A stretch of DNA of 64,000 nucleotides from Agreia sp. VKM Ac-1783 (GCF_900177765.1 NZ_FXWI01000001.1:930001-994000); one strand, 5' to 3'; numbered from the stretch's first letter, positions 18,196 to 30,576 are shown. Numbers and translations: made by a program. The notes: generated by a model from the sequence alone, not told the origin.

Positions 18196-19546
18196 GCAGC
18201 GAAGCACAGCGCCCGGGCCTCGACGATCGTTCCGCCGCACGCTCGCAGCGATGATCGCCGTCTTGGTCGTGCTCTGCACCGGTCTCGCCGTGTTGACCCT
18301 GGGGCAGGGCCCGCGGCTCGTGCGCTCCGACATCGATACCGAGAGCGTCGTTCAGCTCACCCAGCAACGCCTGCTGATGCACTCGAACGAGCCGCTCGCC
18401 GAGATCGATGTCGAGCAGGTGAGCGTCACGCCGAGCATTCCCCTGAAGGTCGCCACCGACGGCAGCACGCTCTCGATCACCTTCGAGCAGCGCCTGTTGT
18501 ACGGCACCGACTACGTGGTGTCCGTATCCGGGGTCACAAGCCCGTTCCAGGAGGCCGGGTCGACGTTCGACTACTCCTTCACGACGGGATCGCCGCCGCT
18601 CTACTACCTGCAGAAAGGCGGGCCGGATGCGGCGGCGGGCGCCGACGACGCCATCGTGCGAACCACCGTCTCCGGAGCCGCGAGAGACGTCGTGTACTCG
18701 GCCCCGCGCATCCAGGACTTCGCCGTCGTCGGTTCGAGCCTCGCGATCGTGACCGAGACCGACGACGGCATGTCGCAGCTCGTGCTGGTAGCGCCCGGAC
18801 AGAGCGCCGTCGAGACCCTGCCTCTGCCGACGCGGGGGACGATCACGCAGCTCGGCTCCTCGGTGAAACAGGCGATGCTGGGGTTCCGCTTCACCAGCGC
18901 CGACCCTGCCGCCGGCTACTCGAATACTCTGCTGCTGTTCGACCTGCTCGCCAAGCACACCTCGTTCACGCTGCCCGGCACCGTGATCGGTGAGCCGCTC
19001 GAGGTGGACCAGTGGCGATTCATTCCCGACAGCACGCTCATCGAGACGACCGCCGGCGGAGTGATGTCGATCTACGACTCCGCGCTGCAGCAGGGGGCCG
19101 TGATCGGCGACTACGACGGTCTCGGAGAGGTCGCTCCGACAGGAACGCAATCGGTGATCAGTGGCCAGGGCACCTTCCACATGCTCGATCTCCTCTCCGG
19201 TCAGGTGTCGCCGCTCACGCCGATCCTCCCGGAGGGCGCGACCGCTGTCGGTCCTCCACTCCTGGGCCCGGACGGGTCGACCACCGTCTCCGTGGTGAAC
19301 GTCGCCGGTGTCGATGGCGTCATGCGGCAGGTCGTGGTCCGAAGCGACACGAGCGGGGCGACGGTCGTCTTCGACACGGCATCGGCGGATGCCCGCATCG
19401 TCTCGGTCACGCAGTCGCCGAACACCCAGTACCTCGCGATCGCCGTGCAGCCACGCCCCGGCGCCGAGATCGCGACCTCTCTCGTCGACCGGTCGAGCGG
19501 GGCGGCGGTGCGCACGCTGGCGGGCCTCCGCGTCACCTGGCCGTAG
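18185..19546 (+). CDS. Membrane-anchored protein with Ig-like and beta-propeller-like parts, function unknown
   Basis: A 453-residue protein that I do not recognise as a named family. Residues about 20-40 form a single membrane helix (TLAAMIAVLVVLCTGLAVLTL) after an Arg-rich N-terminus, so the bulk lies outside. Residues about 50-135 look like a bacterial Ig-like domain (SVTPSIPLKVATDGSTLSI...FTTGSPP). The remainder is a run of short beta-strand repeats with loops, consistent with a beta-propeller. The start at 18185 overlaps the TIGR03943 stop, so it is coupled to the permease/TIGR03943 pair. It may be a surface sensor or partner of that transporter; this is inference from position only. Confidence 0.75.
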   Translation: MSTEQRSTAPGPRRSFRRTLAAMIAVLVVLCTGLAVLTLGQGPRLVRSDIDTESVVQLTQQRLLMHSNEPLAEIDVEQVSVTPSIPLKVATDGSTLSITFEQRLLYGTDYVVSVSGVTSPFQEAGSTFDYSFTTGSPPLYYLQKGGPDAAAGADDAIVRTTVSGAARDVVYSAPRIQDFAVVGSSLAIVTETDDGMSQLVLVAPGQSAVETLPLPTRGTITQLGSSVKQAMLGFRFTSADPAAGYSNTLLLFDLLAKHTSFTLPGTVIGEPLEVDQWRFIPDSTLIETTAGGVMSIYDSALQQGAVIGDYDGLGEVAPTGTQSVISGQGTFHMLDLLSGQVSPLTPILPEGATAVGPPLLGPDGSTTVSVVNVAGVDGVMRQVVVRSDTSGATVVFDTASADARIVSVTQSPNTQYLAIAVQPRPGAEIATSLVDRSSGAAVRTLAGLRVTWP

Positions 19547-19620
19547 CCGGCATCAGAGGCTGTTATGCTGTCGAGAGCGCAAAGACCTCGACCGAACCCT
19601 CGGGGGAAGGCGCTCATCAA

Positions 19621-19646
19621 CGTGCTCCGGGTTTGACCGGAGCGCG
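19621..19646 (+). promoter_or_regulatory. Leader hairpin upstream of rplU
   Basis: CGTGCTCCGG and CCGGAGCGCG form a 10-bp stem (one G-T pair) closed by the six-base loop GTTTGA. It lies about 97 bases before the rplU start and is not followed by a T-run, so it is more likely a leader structure than a terminator. TGTTATGCT at 19561-19569 is a possible extended -10 upstream, giving a leader of about 170 bases. Ribosomal protein leaders often bind their own product; that role is inference here. Confidence 0.5.
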
Positions 19647-19742
19647 AGCTTGACGTAAAGTTGTCCGTTGGCGCGCGCTTGGCTCAGCCCGCGTGTCAAT
19701 CGAGTTTTGTGGGCATTCGCTCTCTAGAGAATAGGTACTGAA

Positions 19743-20051
19743 GTGGTTTACGCAGTTGTGCGCGCCGGTGGTCGGCAAGAAAAGGTAGAGGTCGGCACGA
19801 TCGTCACCCTCGACCGCATCAAGGCCGACAAAGACGGCAACATCGAGTTGGCCGCCGTGCTGCTCGTCGACGGTGACAAGATCACTTTCGACGCCGCATC
19901 GCTCGCCAAGGTCACCGTCACCGCCGAGGTCCTCGAAGACCTCCGTGGCCCGAAGATCGTCATCCAGAAGTTCAAGAACAAGACCGGGTACAAGAAGCGC
20001 CAGGGTCACCGTCAAGACCTGACCCGCGTCAAGGTCACCGGAATCAAGTAG
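19743..20051 (+). CDS. rplU: Large ribosomal subunit protein bL21
   Basis: A 102-residue ribosomal protein bL21 covering the full family length, starting [18 protein letters not shown] and ending with [14 protein letters not shown]. It binds 23S rRNA in the large subunit. The start is GTG at 19743 with a weak AGG about eight bases upstream. rpmA follows after 14 bases and obgE after a terminator-like hairpin, the conserved bacterial order. Confidence 0.98.
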   Translation: MVYAVVRAGGRQEKVEVGTIVTLDRIKADKDGNIELAAVLLVDGDKITFDAASLAKVTVTAEVLEDLRGPKIVIQKFKNKTGYKKRQGHRQDLTRVKVTGIK

Positions 20052-20065
20052 GGCAGGAAGAGCTA

Positions 20066-20320
20066 ATGGCACATAAAAAGGGCGCGAGTTCCACTCGCAA
20101 CGGTCGTGACTCCAACGCACAGCGTCTGGGCGTCAAGCGCTTCGGTGGCCAGGTCGTCGGAGCGGGCGAGATCATCGTCCGCCAGCGCGGCACCCACTTC
20201 CACCCCGGCGTGAACGTCGGCCGTGGCGGCGACGACACCCTGTTCGCACTGGCCGCTGGTTCGGTCGAGTTCGGACACAAGGGCGGCCGCAAGGTCATCA
20301 ACATCGTGGCAGGCGAGTAG
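20066..20320 (+). CDS. rpmA: Large ribosomal subunit protein bL27
   Basis: An 84-residue bL27 with the standard start [16 protein letters not shown], whose flexible N-terminus reaches the peptidyl-transferase centre. There is no N-terminal extension of the kind that is cleaved in Firmicutes. The SD (AGGAAGAG) precedes the ATG. It is cotranscribed with rplU and followed by a strong hairpin at 20341-20372. Confidence 0.98.
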   Translation: MAHKKGASSTRNGRDSNAQRLGVKRFGGQVVGAGEIIVRQRGTHFHPGVNVGRGGDDTLFALAAGSVEFGHKGGRKVINIVAGE

Positions 20321-20340
20321 CACCACCTCGCAGGCACAGA

Positions 20341-20385
20341 TGGCAGGGGCGGGCTTCGGCCCGTTCCTGCCATTCTTCGTTTTTC
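20341..20385 (+). terminator. Intrinsic terminator after rpmA
   Basis: TGGCAGG (20341-20347) pairs with CCTGCCA (20366-20372), and the inner GGGC / GCCC arms close a TTCG tetraloop. The tail TTCTTCGTTTTT follows directly. This is the clearest Rho-independent terminator in the window and should separate rplU-rpmA from obgE, or attenuate read-through into it. Confidence 0.85.
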
Positions 20386-20412
20386 ACTGAAACACCAACG
20401 TTAGGAGAGCAG

Positions 20413-21927
20413 ATGGCGACGTTTGTTGACCATGTGACACTCCACCTCCGCGCAGGCAATGGCGGCAACGGCTGCGTGTCGGTGAAGCGCGAGAAGTTCA
20501 AGCCCCTCGCGGGGCCCGACGGTGGAACCGGCGGCAACGGTGGCGACATCGTGCTCGTCGCCGACCCGGGCGTCACCACACTGCTCGGATTCCACCGCTC
20601 ACCGCATCGTCGCAGTGAGAACGGCGGCCCCGGCATGGGCGATCACCGCAGCGGAACCAACGCCGACGAACTCGTACTGAGCGTGCCTATCGGAACGCTC
20701 GTGAAAGACGCCGACGGCACCGAGCTCGCCGACATGACAGACGCCGGCATGCGCGTCGTCGTCGCCGAGGCCGGACAGGGCGGGCTCGGAAACGCAGCTC
20801 TGGCCAACACGAAGCGCAAGGCTCCGGGCTTCGCGCTGCTCGGAACGCTCGGCTTCGAGGGCGACATCCGGCTCGAACTGAAGGTCGTCGCCGACGTCGC
20901 GCTCGTGGGCTACCCCTCCGCCGGCAAGTCGAGCCTCGTCGCGGCACTCTCCGCCGCGAAGCCGAAGATCGCCGACTATCCCTTCACCACGCTCCACCCC
21001 AACCTGGGCGTCGTTCAGGCGGGGGAGACCCGCTACACGATCGCCGACGTTCCCGGCCTCATCGAGGGCGCGAGCGAGGGCAAGGGTCTGGGCCTCGAAT
21101 TCCTTCGCCACGTCGAGCGGTGCACCGCGCTGTTGCACGTGCTCGACTGCGCGACCCTCGAACCCGGCCGCGATCCCATCTCCGACCTCGACATCATTCT
21201 TGCCGAGCTGGCCGCGTACCCGGTTCCCGAGGGTCAGATCCCGCTCATCGAGCGCCCGCAGCTCGTCGCCCTGAACAAGATCGACGTCCCGGAAGGGCGC
21301 GAGCTCGCCGACTTCGTCACCGCAGAACTCGAGGGTCGGGGATACCGCGTGTTCGAGATCTCCACGGTCAGCCACGAGGGCCTGAAGCCGCTGTCGTTCG
21401 CTCTCGCTCAGCTCGTCGAAGAGGGCCGGCAGGCGCTCATCGACGCTCCGCCGAAGCCTCGCCTGGTCATGCGCCCCCGCGCCGTCGACGAGGCCGGCTT
21501 CACCGTGCGCGTCGAGGGTGGATCGGGCGGAAACATCTACCGGGTGCTCGGCACGAAGCCCGAGCGCTGGGTGCAGCAGACCGACTTCACGAACGAAGAG
21601 GCCATCGGCTTCCTCGCCGACCGTCTGGCGAAGCTGGGCGTCGAAGACCAGCTCTTCAAGAAGGGTGCTCAGGCCGGTTCGACGGTCATCATCGGCCTCG
21701 ACAACGGCGTGGTGTTCGACTGGGAGCCCACGATGACGTCGACGGCCGAGTTGGTCACCGCGCCGCGCGGTCTCGACCCGCGCCTGCTCAAAGACGGCCG
21801 ACGCACGAGCAACCAGCGCCGCGAGGAGTACTTCGAGCGCATGGACGCCAAGGCCGAGGCCCGCGCAGAGCTCGTGCGCGAGAAAGAGGCGGGACTCTGG
21901 CGCGAAGACAGCACGGACGAGGAGTGA
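20413..21927 (+). CDS. obgE: Obg family GTPase
   Basis: A 504-residue GTPase involved in large-subunit assembly and stress signalling. It has three domains: the glycine-rich Obg fold at 1-158 ([21 protein letters not shown]), the G domain with G1 GYPSAGKS at 166-173, DVPGLIEGA (G3) and LNKID (G4), and a C-terminal OCT domain from about 340 ([13 protein letters not shown]) followed by a charged tail. The OCT domain is common in Gram-positive Obg. The SD AGGAG lies before the ATG. Its stop overlaps the proB start as GTGA. Confidence 0.97.
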   Translation: MATFVDHVTLHLRAGNGGNGCVSVKREKFKPLAGPDGGTGGNGGDIVLVADPGVTTLLGFHRSPHRRSENGGPGMGDHRSGTNADELVLSVPIGTLVKDADGTELADMTDAGMRVVVAEAGQGGLGNAALANTKRKAPGFALLGTLGFEGDIRLELKVVADVALVGYPSAGKSSLVAALSAAKPKIADYPFTTLHPNLGVVQAGETRYTIADVPGLIEGASEGKGLGLEFLRHVERCTALLHVLDCATLEPGRDPISDLDIILAELAAYPVPEGQIPLIERPQLVALNKIDVPEGRELADFVTAELEGRGYRVFEISTVSHEGLKPLSFALAQLVEEGRQALIDAPPKPRLVMRPRAVDEAGFTVRVEGGSGGNIYRVLGTKPERWVQQTDFTNEEAIGFLADRLAKLGVEDQLFKKGAQAGSTVIIGLDNGVVFDWEPTMTSTAELVTAPRGLDPRLLKDGRRTSNQRREEYFERMDAKAEARAELVREKEAGLWREDSTDEE

Positions 21928-22718
21928 CCCGCGTCCGGCTGGCCGACCGCAGCGACATCGAGCGCGCGAGACGCATCGTCGTGAAGGTCGGCTCGTCGTC
22001 GATCTCCGGTGACAATGCGGGCCAGATAGCGCCACTCGTCGACGCGCTGGCCACGGCCCATGGTCGCGGTGTCGAGATCATGCTGGTCTCGTCAGGCGCA
22101 ATCGCCACGGGCATGCCGTATCTGCAGCTCGACTCCCGCCCCACTGATCTGGCCACCCAGCAGGCTGCGGCAGCGGTGGGGCAGAACGTGCTCATCTACC
22201 GCTATCAAGACAGCCTCGACCGCTTCGACATCGTGGCGGGCCAGGTGCTCCTCACGGCCGGCGACCTCGAGAACCCCACGCCGCGTTCGAACGCTCAGCG
22301 AGCCATGGAGCGTCTGCTCGGTCTGCGCATCCTGCCCATCGTGAACGAGAACGACACGGTCGCCACGCATGAGATCCGCTTCGGCGACAACGACCGCCTC
22401 GCCTCGCTCGTGGCCGAGCTCGTGCAGGCCGACCTGCTGGTGTTGCTCTCCGACGTCGACGCCCTCTACACCCGGCCGCCCCTCGAACCCGGCGCCATCC
22501 TGATCTCGCATGTGCCCTACGGCGACGAGCTCGACGGTGTCGTCGTCGGCGACGTCGGAACAGGGCTCGGCACGGGCGGTGCCACGACCAAGGTGTCGGC
22601 CGCGCGCTACGCCGCGAGCAACGGCACGGCGGTCATCCTGACCTCGACTCCGCAGGCCGCTCAGGCGCTCGCCGGTGAGACCGTCGGAACCTGGTTCGAC
22701 GCGGCCCCCTCGTCGTAA
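21924..22718 (+). CDS. proB: Glutamate 5-kinase (short form without PUA domain)
   Basis: A 264-residue amino-acid kinase that phosphorylates glutamate in the first step of proline synthesis. [24 protein letters not shown] and FGDNDRLA are the family motifs for ATP and glutamate binding. E. coli ProB is about 370 residues with a C-terminal PUA domain; here the protein ends after the kinase domain. GTG 21924 overlaps the obgE stop (GTGA). The frame is open far upstream, but only as a shadow of obgE. proA follows 10 bp later. Confidence 0.95.
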   Translation: MTRVRLADRSDIERARRIVVKVGSSSISGDNAGQIAPLVDALATAHGRGVEIMLVSSGAIATGMPYLQLDSRPTDLATQQAAAAVGQNVLIYRYQDSLDRFDIVAGQVLLTAGDLENPTPRSNAQRAMERLLGLRILPIVNENDTVATHEIRFGDNDRLASLVAELVQADLLVLLSDVDALYTRPPLEPGAILISHVPYGDELDGVVVGDVGTGLGTGGATTKVSAARYAASNGTAVILTSTPQAAQALAGETVGTWFDAAPSS

Positions 22719-22728
22719 ACTGGGCGCC

Positions 22729-23997
22729 ATGCCCCTTTCGACACTGGCCTCCAGCACGTTCACCGAGAAACTGGATGCCGCGCGCACGTCTGCGCGCCGC
22801 CTCGCCCAGGCCACGACCGACGTCAAGAACGACGCGCTCTCGGCCATCGCGGAGCAGCTGAGGTCGAACGTCTCGCGCATCAGCGAGGCCAACGCCCTCG
22901 ACCTCGCCAACGGGCGAGAGAACGGGCTCGCTGCGGGGCTGCTCGATCGGCTCACCCTGAACGACGCCCGCATCGAGGCTCTCGCGTCGGCGACTCTCGA
23001 CCTCGTGGGCCTCGTCGATCCCGTGGGGGAGACCGTGCGCGGGCGATCGCTGCCCAATGGCGTGCGCATCGAGCAGGTCCGTGTGCCCTTCGGTGTCGTG
23101 GGCGCCATCTACGAGGCCCGTCCGAACGTCACGATCGACATCGCGGCGCTCGCCATCAAGAGCGGCAACGCCGTCGTTCTTCGGGGAGGCTCCGCTGCCG
23201 AGAAGACGAATGGGGTGCTCGTCGACCTGATTCAGATCGCGCTCGAGTCGGTCGGTCTTCCGCGGGAGGCCGCGCAGACCATCGACGAATTCGGACGCGA
23301 GGGCGCTACCGCTCTGATGACCGCGCGAGGGTACGTCGACGTGCTGATTCCCCGCGGCAGTGCCGCCCTGATCAACACCGTCGTCAGCGAGTCGACCGTT
23401 CCCGTCATCGAAACGGGTGCCGGTATCGTGCACATCTTCCTCGATTCGAGCGCAGACCTCGAGATGGCCACCGCCATCGTGCACAACTCCAAGGTGCAGC
23501 GGCCGAGCGTGTGCAACGCGCTCGAGACGCTGCTGGTGCACGAGAGCGCCGCGGAGCGTCTGCTTCCCGGTGTGCTCGGTGCGCTCCGTGCATCCGGCGT
23601 CACGATTCACGGCGATGACCGCACGCTCGCTGTGTTCCCCGACGCGGTCGAGGCGACCGACGACGACTGGGCGACCGAGTACATGACGCTCGACCTCGCC
23701 GTGCGGGTCGTCGCCGATCTCGATGAGGCGATGGATCACATCCGCCACTACTCGACGCACCACACAGAGTCGATCATCACCAACGATCTGTCGAATGCCG
23801 AACGCTTTCTGCGCGAGGTCGACTCTGCGGCCGTCATGGTGAACGCCTCGACGCGCTTCACCGACGGAGGCGAATTCGGCTTCGGAGCCGAGGTGGGCAT
23901 CTCCACCCAGAAGCTGCACGCGCGCGGCCCGATGGGACTTCCCGAGCTCACGAGCACGAAGTGGCTGGTGCGGGGAACAGGGCAGGTGCGCGCGTAG
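22729..23997 (+). CDS. proA: Gamma-glutamyl phosphate reductase
   Basis: A 422-residue NADPH-dependent enzyme that reduces gamma-glutamyl phosphate to the semialdehyde, the second step of proline synthesis. It matches the family along its length: PFGVVGAIYEARPNVT, LRGGSAAEKTN and the active-site cysteine in RPSVCNALE. ATG 22729 was chosen for the usual N-terminal length. TAAACT at 22716-22721, overlapping the proB stop, lies seven bases upstream and could drive an additional leaderless transcript inside the proBA operon. Confidence 0.96.
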   Translation: MPLSTLASSTFTEKLDAARTSARRLAQATTDVKNDALSAIAEQLRSNVSRISEANALDLANGRENGLAAGLLDRLTLNDARIEALASATLDLVGLVDPVGETVRGRSLPNGVRIEQVRVPFGVVGAIYEARPNVTIDIAALAIKSGNAVVLRGGSAAEKTNGVLVDLIQIALESVGLPREAAQTIDEFGREGATALMTARGYVDVLIPRGSAALINTVVSESTVPVIETGAGIVHIFLDSSADLEMATAIVHNSKVQRPSVCNALETLLVHESAAERLLPGVLGALRASGVTIHGDDRTLAVFPDAVEATDDDWATEYMTLDLAVRVVADLDEAMDHIRHYSTHHTESIITNDLSNAERFLREVDSAAVMVNASTRFTDGGEFGFGAEVGISTQKLHARGPMGLPELTSTKWLVRGTGQVRA

Positions 23998-24054
23998 CGG
24001 TATCCTTGACCGACCGCGTTATTTTCTGCGCGCCGCCGACGACGAAAGAGAACC

Positions 24055-24276
24055 ATGTCAGTTGTGACCAGCCTGTTGGCCGAAGCTGAGGCCCACGTCG
24101 AATTGCCGTTCCCGGCCATCGTCTTCGGACTCATCGCCTTCGTGATCTTCGCCGCTCTGGCCGCCGTCATGTGGAGCTACCGTGACGTTGCCAACCGCCA
24201 CCCGCGCAAGTCCGCCGCCTACGCCGCCAGCCACGATCCTCACGGACACGCAGACCGCACCGGCGCCGACCACTAG
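24055..24276 (+). CDS. Small single-pass membrane protein, function unknown
   Basis: A 73-residue protein with a short N-terminal amphipathic stretch, one membrane helix (about 20-42, PAIVFGLIAFVIFAALAAVMW) and a polar tail rich in His (SHDPHGHADRTGADH). The start has an AAGAGAA purine tract before the ATG. It lies between proA and nadD, 12 bp before nadD, and is probably cotranscribed with it. I do not recognise a named family; similar small proteins seem typical of this position in related actinobacteria. Confidence 0.75.
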   Translation: MSVVTSLLAEAEAHVELPFPAIVFGLIAFVIFAALAAVMWSYRDVANRHPRKSAAYAASHDPHGHADRTGADH

Positions 24277-24288
24277 GCACCGACGAAC

Positions 24289-24891
24289 GTGACCTCCGCC
24301 AGCGGCAGGCGTGCCCGGATCGGTGTGATGGGTGGAACCTTCGACCCCATCCACCACGGACACCTCGTTGCCGCCAGCGAGGTAGCCCAGTCGTTCGACC
24401 TCGACGAAGTGGTGTTCGTCCCCACCGGACAGCCCTGGCAGAAGAAGGTCGTCACGCCGGCCGAACACCGCTATCTCATGACGGTCATCGCCACGGCGTC
24501 CAATCCGCGGTTCACCGTGAGCCGCGTCGACATCGACCGCGTCGGCGACACCTACACGATCGACACCCTGCGCGATCTGCACGAACAGCGACCCGACGCC
24601 GACCTGTTCTTCATCTCGGGTGCCGACGCCATCGCTCAGATCCTGGGGTGGAAGAACGCCGACGAACTCTGGTCGCTCGCCCACTTCGTGGCCGTCTCCC
24701 GGCCCGGACATCCGCTGTCCATTTCCGCTTTGCCGCATGAAGACGTAAGCTATTTGGAAGTTCCGGCTCTAGCGATATCGTCCACTGACATACGCGGCCG
24801 GGTGGGCCGGGGTTTTCCGGTGTGGTACTTGGTACCCGACGGTGTCGTACAGTACATCACCAAGCACCATCTATATCGGAGTTTTGAATGA
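24289..24891 (+). CDS. nadD: Nicotinate-nucleotide adenylyltransferase
   Basis: A 200-residue nucleotidyltransferase that makes deamido-NAD from nicotinate mononucleotide and ATP. The [11 protein letters not shown] motif near residue 15 and the C-terminal [10 protein letters not shown] are diagnostic. GTG 24289 is the start. The last four bases overlap the next start (ATGA) and rsfS follows one gene later, a conserved actinobacterial arrangement. Confidence 0.96.
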   Translation: MTSASGRRARIGVMGGTFDPIHHGHLVAASEVAQSFDLDEVVFVPTGQPWQKKVVTPAEHRYLMTVIATASNPRFTVSRVDIDRVGDTYTIDTLRDLHEQRPDADLFFISGADAIAQILGWKNADELWSLAHFVAVSRPGHPLSISALPHEDVSYLEVPALAISSTDIRGRVGRGFPVWYLVPDGVVQYITKHHLYRSFE

Positions 24892-25964
24892 CGTTGTCTC
24901 CCGACGAGCAGCCGCTGACACGGCGCCAGCTGCGCGAACTCGAGCGCACCATGCCCAAGAAAGACCGGCAGGACGCCGCGAAGGTGAACGAAGAGGCTGC
25001 GCGCCGCGCAGCCGAGGCCGATGCGAGCGCCGTTCCCGACACGGCAGAGCCCGACGCCGCGGCTCCTTCCGACGAGTCCGCGAACTCCGAAACCGAAGCC
25101 ACCCAGACATCCGACGCCACCGAGGTCGTCGAAGACGCCGTCGTGGTCGAAGAGCCGACTCAGGCGATTCCCACGTTCGAGCGCGAGACCCCGCAGCAGA
25201 CGCCGTCTCCGGTCAGCGCACGCGGCGCATCCGACCCGATCTCGAGCTTCGCGCCCGAGGCGAGCGAGTCCGAGCCCATCGTCGAAGAACTCGTCATCGA
25301 TGAGCCGCAGATCGACGAGAAGCGATCCGGTGATTCGCGCACCGGTGACTCGCGAACCGACGATTCCGGCACCGATGATGTGCCGATCGACGACGACCCC
25401 GACGACGGAGACTCTGTCACCGAGATCACCGTCGAGTCGCTCTCGAGCGGCCCTATTCTCGCTCCCATCTTCCAGCCTCCGACCGTCGTCCCCGACGAGC
25501 AGGCTCCGGCGAAGATCGACGACTCCAACGCGTCGTTCGACGACCTCATCTCGTCGCGTACCGTCGGATCGACCAACTCGTCGCAGACGAGCGCGCTGGT
25601 TCTTCCCGCCGTTCCCAGCAGCATGGACATGGGCACAGCTCTCGACGAGACCGGTGAGGTCATCATCACCGGGTCGATCGACCTGCCCTCGAGCATGGGC
25701 GCCAGCGGCGCTCCTGCGGCCGGCATCGAGTCTAAAGATCTCGACGCACTCCTCGACATCGGTGAGACCGAGCAGAGCGGCGACGACGTCGCTCCGGTCA
25801 GTGCCAGCCGAGCAGTCAGCACTGGGGCGTCGAACAACGCCCTCGTCGCTCCTCCCAAGCGGGGCAGGGTCAACGTGCCTGTCGTCCTCGCGATCACCGC
25901 GGGTGTTCTCGCGATCGGCGTCGTGGGCCTTCTGCTCGCCGCCTTTGTCTTCAGGATCTTCTAA
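24888..25964 (+). CDS. Acidic disordered protein with C-terminal membrane anchor, function unknown
   Basis: A 358-residue protein. It begins with a charged helical stretch ([19 protein letters not shown]), then has about 280 residues of Ala/Glu/Asp/Ser/Thr-rich low-complexity sequence, and ends with one hydrophobic helix (about 333-355, [20 protein letters not shown]). Around residues 145-160 is a short degenerate repeat of Asp-Ser-Arg-Thr-Gly type ([17 protein letters not shown]). The topology suggests a tail-anchored protein with a long cytoplasmic, acidic N-terminus. It overlaps nadD by ATGA and precedes rsfS. No family was recognised. Confidence 0.7.
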   Translation: MTLSPDEQPLTRRQLRELERTMPKKDRQDAAKVNEEAARRAAEADASAVPDTAEPDAAAPSDESANSETEATQTSDATEVVEDAVVVEEPTQAIPTFERETPQQTPSPVSARGASDPISSFAPEASESEPIVEELVIDEPQIDEKRSGDSRTGDSRTDDSGTDDVPIDDDPDDGDSVTEITVESLSSGPILAPIFQPPTVVPDEQAPAKIDDSNASFDDLISSRTVGSTNSSQTSALVLPAVPSSMDMGTALDETGEVIITGSIDLPSSMGASGAPAAGIESKDLDALLDIGETEQSGDDVAPVSASRAVSTGASNNALVAPPKRGRVNVPVVLAITAGVLAIGVVGLLLAAFVFRIF

Positions 25965-25970
25965 ATTCAA

Positions 25971-26348
25971 TTGACAGCCTCAGCACGCTCCATCGAGCTC
26001 ACCCAGATCGCGGCATCCGCCGCTGATTCGAAGCAGGCATCCGATCTCGTCGCTCTCGACGTATCCGGCCCGCTTCCCCTCGCCGACATCTTCTTGCTCG
26101 CCTCCGGTCGCAATGAGCGCAACGTCGTGGCCATCGGCGAGGAGATCATCGACCGCTTCGCCGAGCAGGGCGTCAAGATCCTGCGCCGCGAAGGTCTCTC
26201 GGAGGGCCGCTGGGCTCTTCTCGACTTCGGCGACATCGTCGTGCACGTCTTCCACGAGGAAGACCGCATGTACTACTCGCTCGAGCGTCTCTGGAAGGAC
26301 TGCCCTGTCGTTCCGATCGAGCTCGCGTCTTCGGAGGCCAGCGCCTGA
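25971..26348 (+). CDS. rsfS: Ribosomal silencing factor
   Basis: A 125-residue RsfS (DUF143/Iojap) protein, which binds uL14 and blocks subunit joining during starvation. DIFLLASGRNERNV, GRWALLDFGDIVVHVF and EDRMYYSLERLWKD are typical. The start is TTG at 25971, seven bases after the upstream stop, with no clear SD; reinitiation or coupling is likely. It is the last gene of the nadD unit. Confidence 0.95.
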   Translation: MTASARSIELTQIAASAADSKQASDLVALDVSGPLPLADIFLLASGRNERNVVAIGEEIIDRFAEQGVKILRREGLSEGRWALLDFGDIVVHVFHEEDRMYYSLERLWKDCPVVPIELASSEASA

Positions 26349-26455
26349 CGCTGACGACAGCCGGATCGCCTCTCGATTTTTCTTCAGCGGGATCCATGTT
26401 GTAAGCTAGGCAAGTTGTTTCGGCCCGGTGCGAAAGCCCAGGCGGAGACATGTTC

Positions 26456-26530
<75 letters not shown>

Positions 26531-26541
26531 GGAATCAAAAA

Positions 26542-26575
26542 GGGAACCGCCCGAGAGGGTGGTTCCTTTCTTTTT
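26542..26575 (+). terminator. Terminator after tRNA-Ala
   Basis: GGAACC-G-CCC pairs with GGG-T-GGTTCC across a GAGA loop (26543-26566), followed by TTTCTTTTT. The preceding AAAAA allows some function in the reverse direction. Confidence 0.85.
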
Positions 26576-26597
26576 GCCCAAGTTCTTTTTGCCCAAG
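26568..26597 (+). repeat. Perfect 15-bp tandem duplication
   Basis: TTCTTTTTGCCCAAG occurs twice head to tail (26568-26582 and 26583-26597). The first copy includes the T-tail of the tRNA terminator, so the duplication gives a second T-tract without its own hairpin. Confidence 0.85.
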
Positions 26598-26641
26598 GCT
26601 GCCTGGGATCAGCCGACGGTGATGACGGGCTTCTCGACAAG

Positions 26642-26678
26642 ATTGCACCCACGGTAACAAAGTGCAATACTGCACTTT

Positions 26679-26695
<17 letters not shown>
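26642..26695. promoter_or_regulatory. TetR operator with four half-sites
   Basis: A perfect palindrome with 10-bp arms, ACAAAGTGCA (26657-26666) and TGCACTTTGT (26671-26680) around ATAC, overlaps the start codon of the TetR gene. Two further half-sites of the same motif flank it: ATTGCAC (26642-26648) and AAAGTGCAAT (26686-26695). This layout fits autorepression by the encoded TetR protein and control of the coupled MFS gene. Confidence 0.75.
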
Positions 26696-29989
<3,294 letters not shown>

Positions 29990-29996
29990 TGGATAT

Positions 29997-30024
29997 AGTT
30001 TACTAGTAAATTATTTTGTGGAGG
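29997..30024. promoter_or_regulatory. MarR operator between FUSC and marR-type gene
   Basis: TTTACTAGTAAA (29999-30010) is a perfect 12-bp palindrome in a 39-bp divergent gap. It overlaps the TAAACT -10 of the FUSC gene (29997-30002, minus strand), and TAAATT on the plus strand (30007-30012) could be the -10 of the MarR gene. The SD GGAGG of the MarR gene lies at 30020-30024. Confidence 0.7.
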
Positions 30025-30028
30025 TCCG

Positions 30029-30544
30029 ATGACTGGCGCGGAGGTCAGTGGCACCGATCGCGGCGACGCGGTCGACGATATTCAGCGCGAGTGGCGCCGT
30101 ATCAGACCGGACCTCGACCTCGAGGCAATCGGCGTCGTGGGGCGCGTGCTTCGTAGTGCGGCGTTGATCGTGCACCGCAGCGACGAGGTGCTCGCCGCTC
30201 ACGGGCTCACGCGCGGGGAGTTCGACATCCTCGCCGTTCTCAGGCGATCCGCTACGCCGAGATCTCCTGGCGAGTTGCGTACGATCTCTCTCGCGACGGC
30301 TCCCTCGACCACGAAGAGGCTCAAGCAGCTCGAGGGGCGCGGGCTGGTGAGTCGTTCCATGAATCCCGCCGATGGCCGGGGAGCGTTGATCTCGTTGACG
30401 GCAGCGGGTCGAGACCTCGTCGACGAGGTGTTCCCTCTCCAGCTCTCGGCAGAGAACTCCCTTCTCGCGGGCCTGAAGGGTGATGAGCGCGCCGCACTAG
30501 CACGATCGCTCACGATGCTCCTCGCCAGCATCGAGCGATCCTGA
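30029..30544 (+). CDS. MarR-family transcriptional regulator
   Basis: A 171-residue winged-helix protein. It has the MarR core with LTRGEFDILAVLRRS, the recognition helix region LATAPSTTKRLKQLEGRGLV and the wing NPADGRGALISLTAAGR. An N-terminal extension of about 35 residues is longer than in short MarR proteins. The SD GGAGG is well placed four bases before the ATG. Position and the shared palindrome indicate autoregulation and control of the divergent FUSC exporter. MarR proteins with FUSC exporters typically answer to phenolic ligands; the ligand here is inference. Confidence 0.92.
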   Translation: MTGAEVSGTDRGDAVDDIQREWRRIRPDLDLEAIGVVGRVLRSAALIVHRSDEVLAAHGLTRGEFDILAVLRRSATPRSPGELRTISLATAPSTTKRLKQLEGRGLVSRSMNPADGRGALISLTAAGRDLVDEVFPLQLSAENSLLAGLKGDERAALARSLTMLLASIERS

Positions 30545-30563
30545 GCGACGCCCGGCCACTCTC

Positions 30564-30569
30564 TATACT
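30564..30569 (+). promoter_or_regulatory. Leaderless promoter of the UbiA gene (-10 TATACT)
   Basis: TATACT matches the -10 consensus at five of six positions and lies seven bases before ATG 30577. There is no SD. Transcription should start at or next to the ATG. No good -35 is visible. Confidence 0.6.
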
Positions 30570-30576
30570 TCGACAT

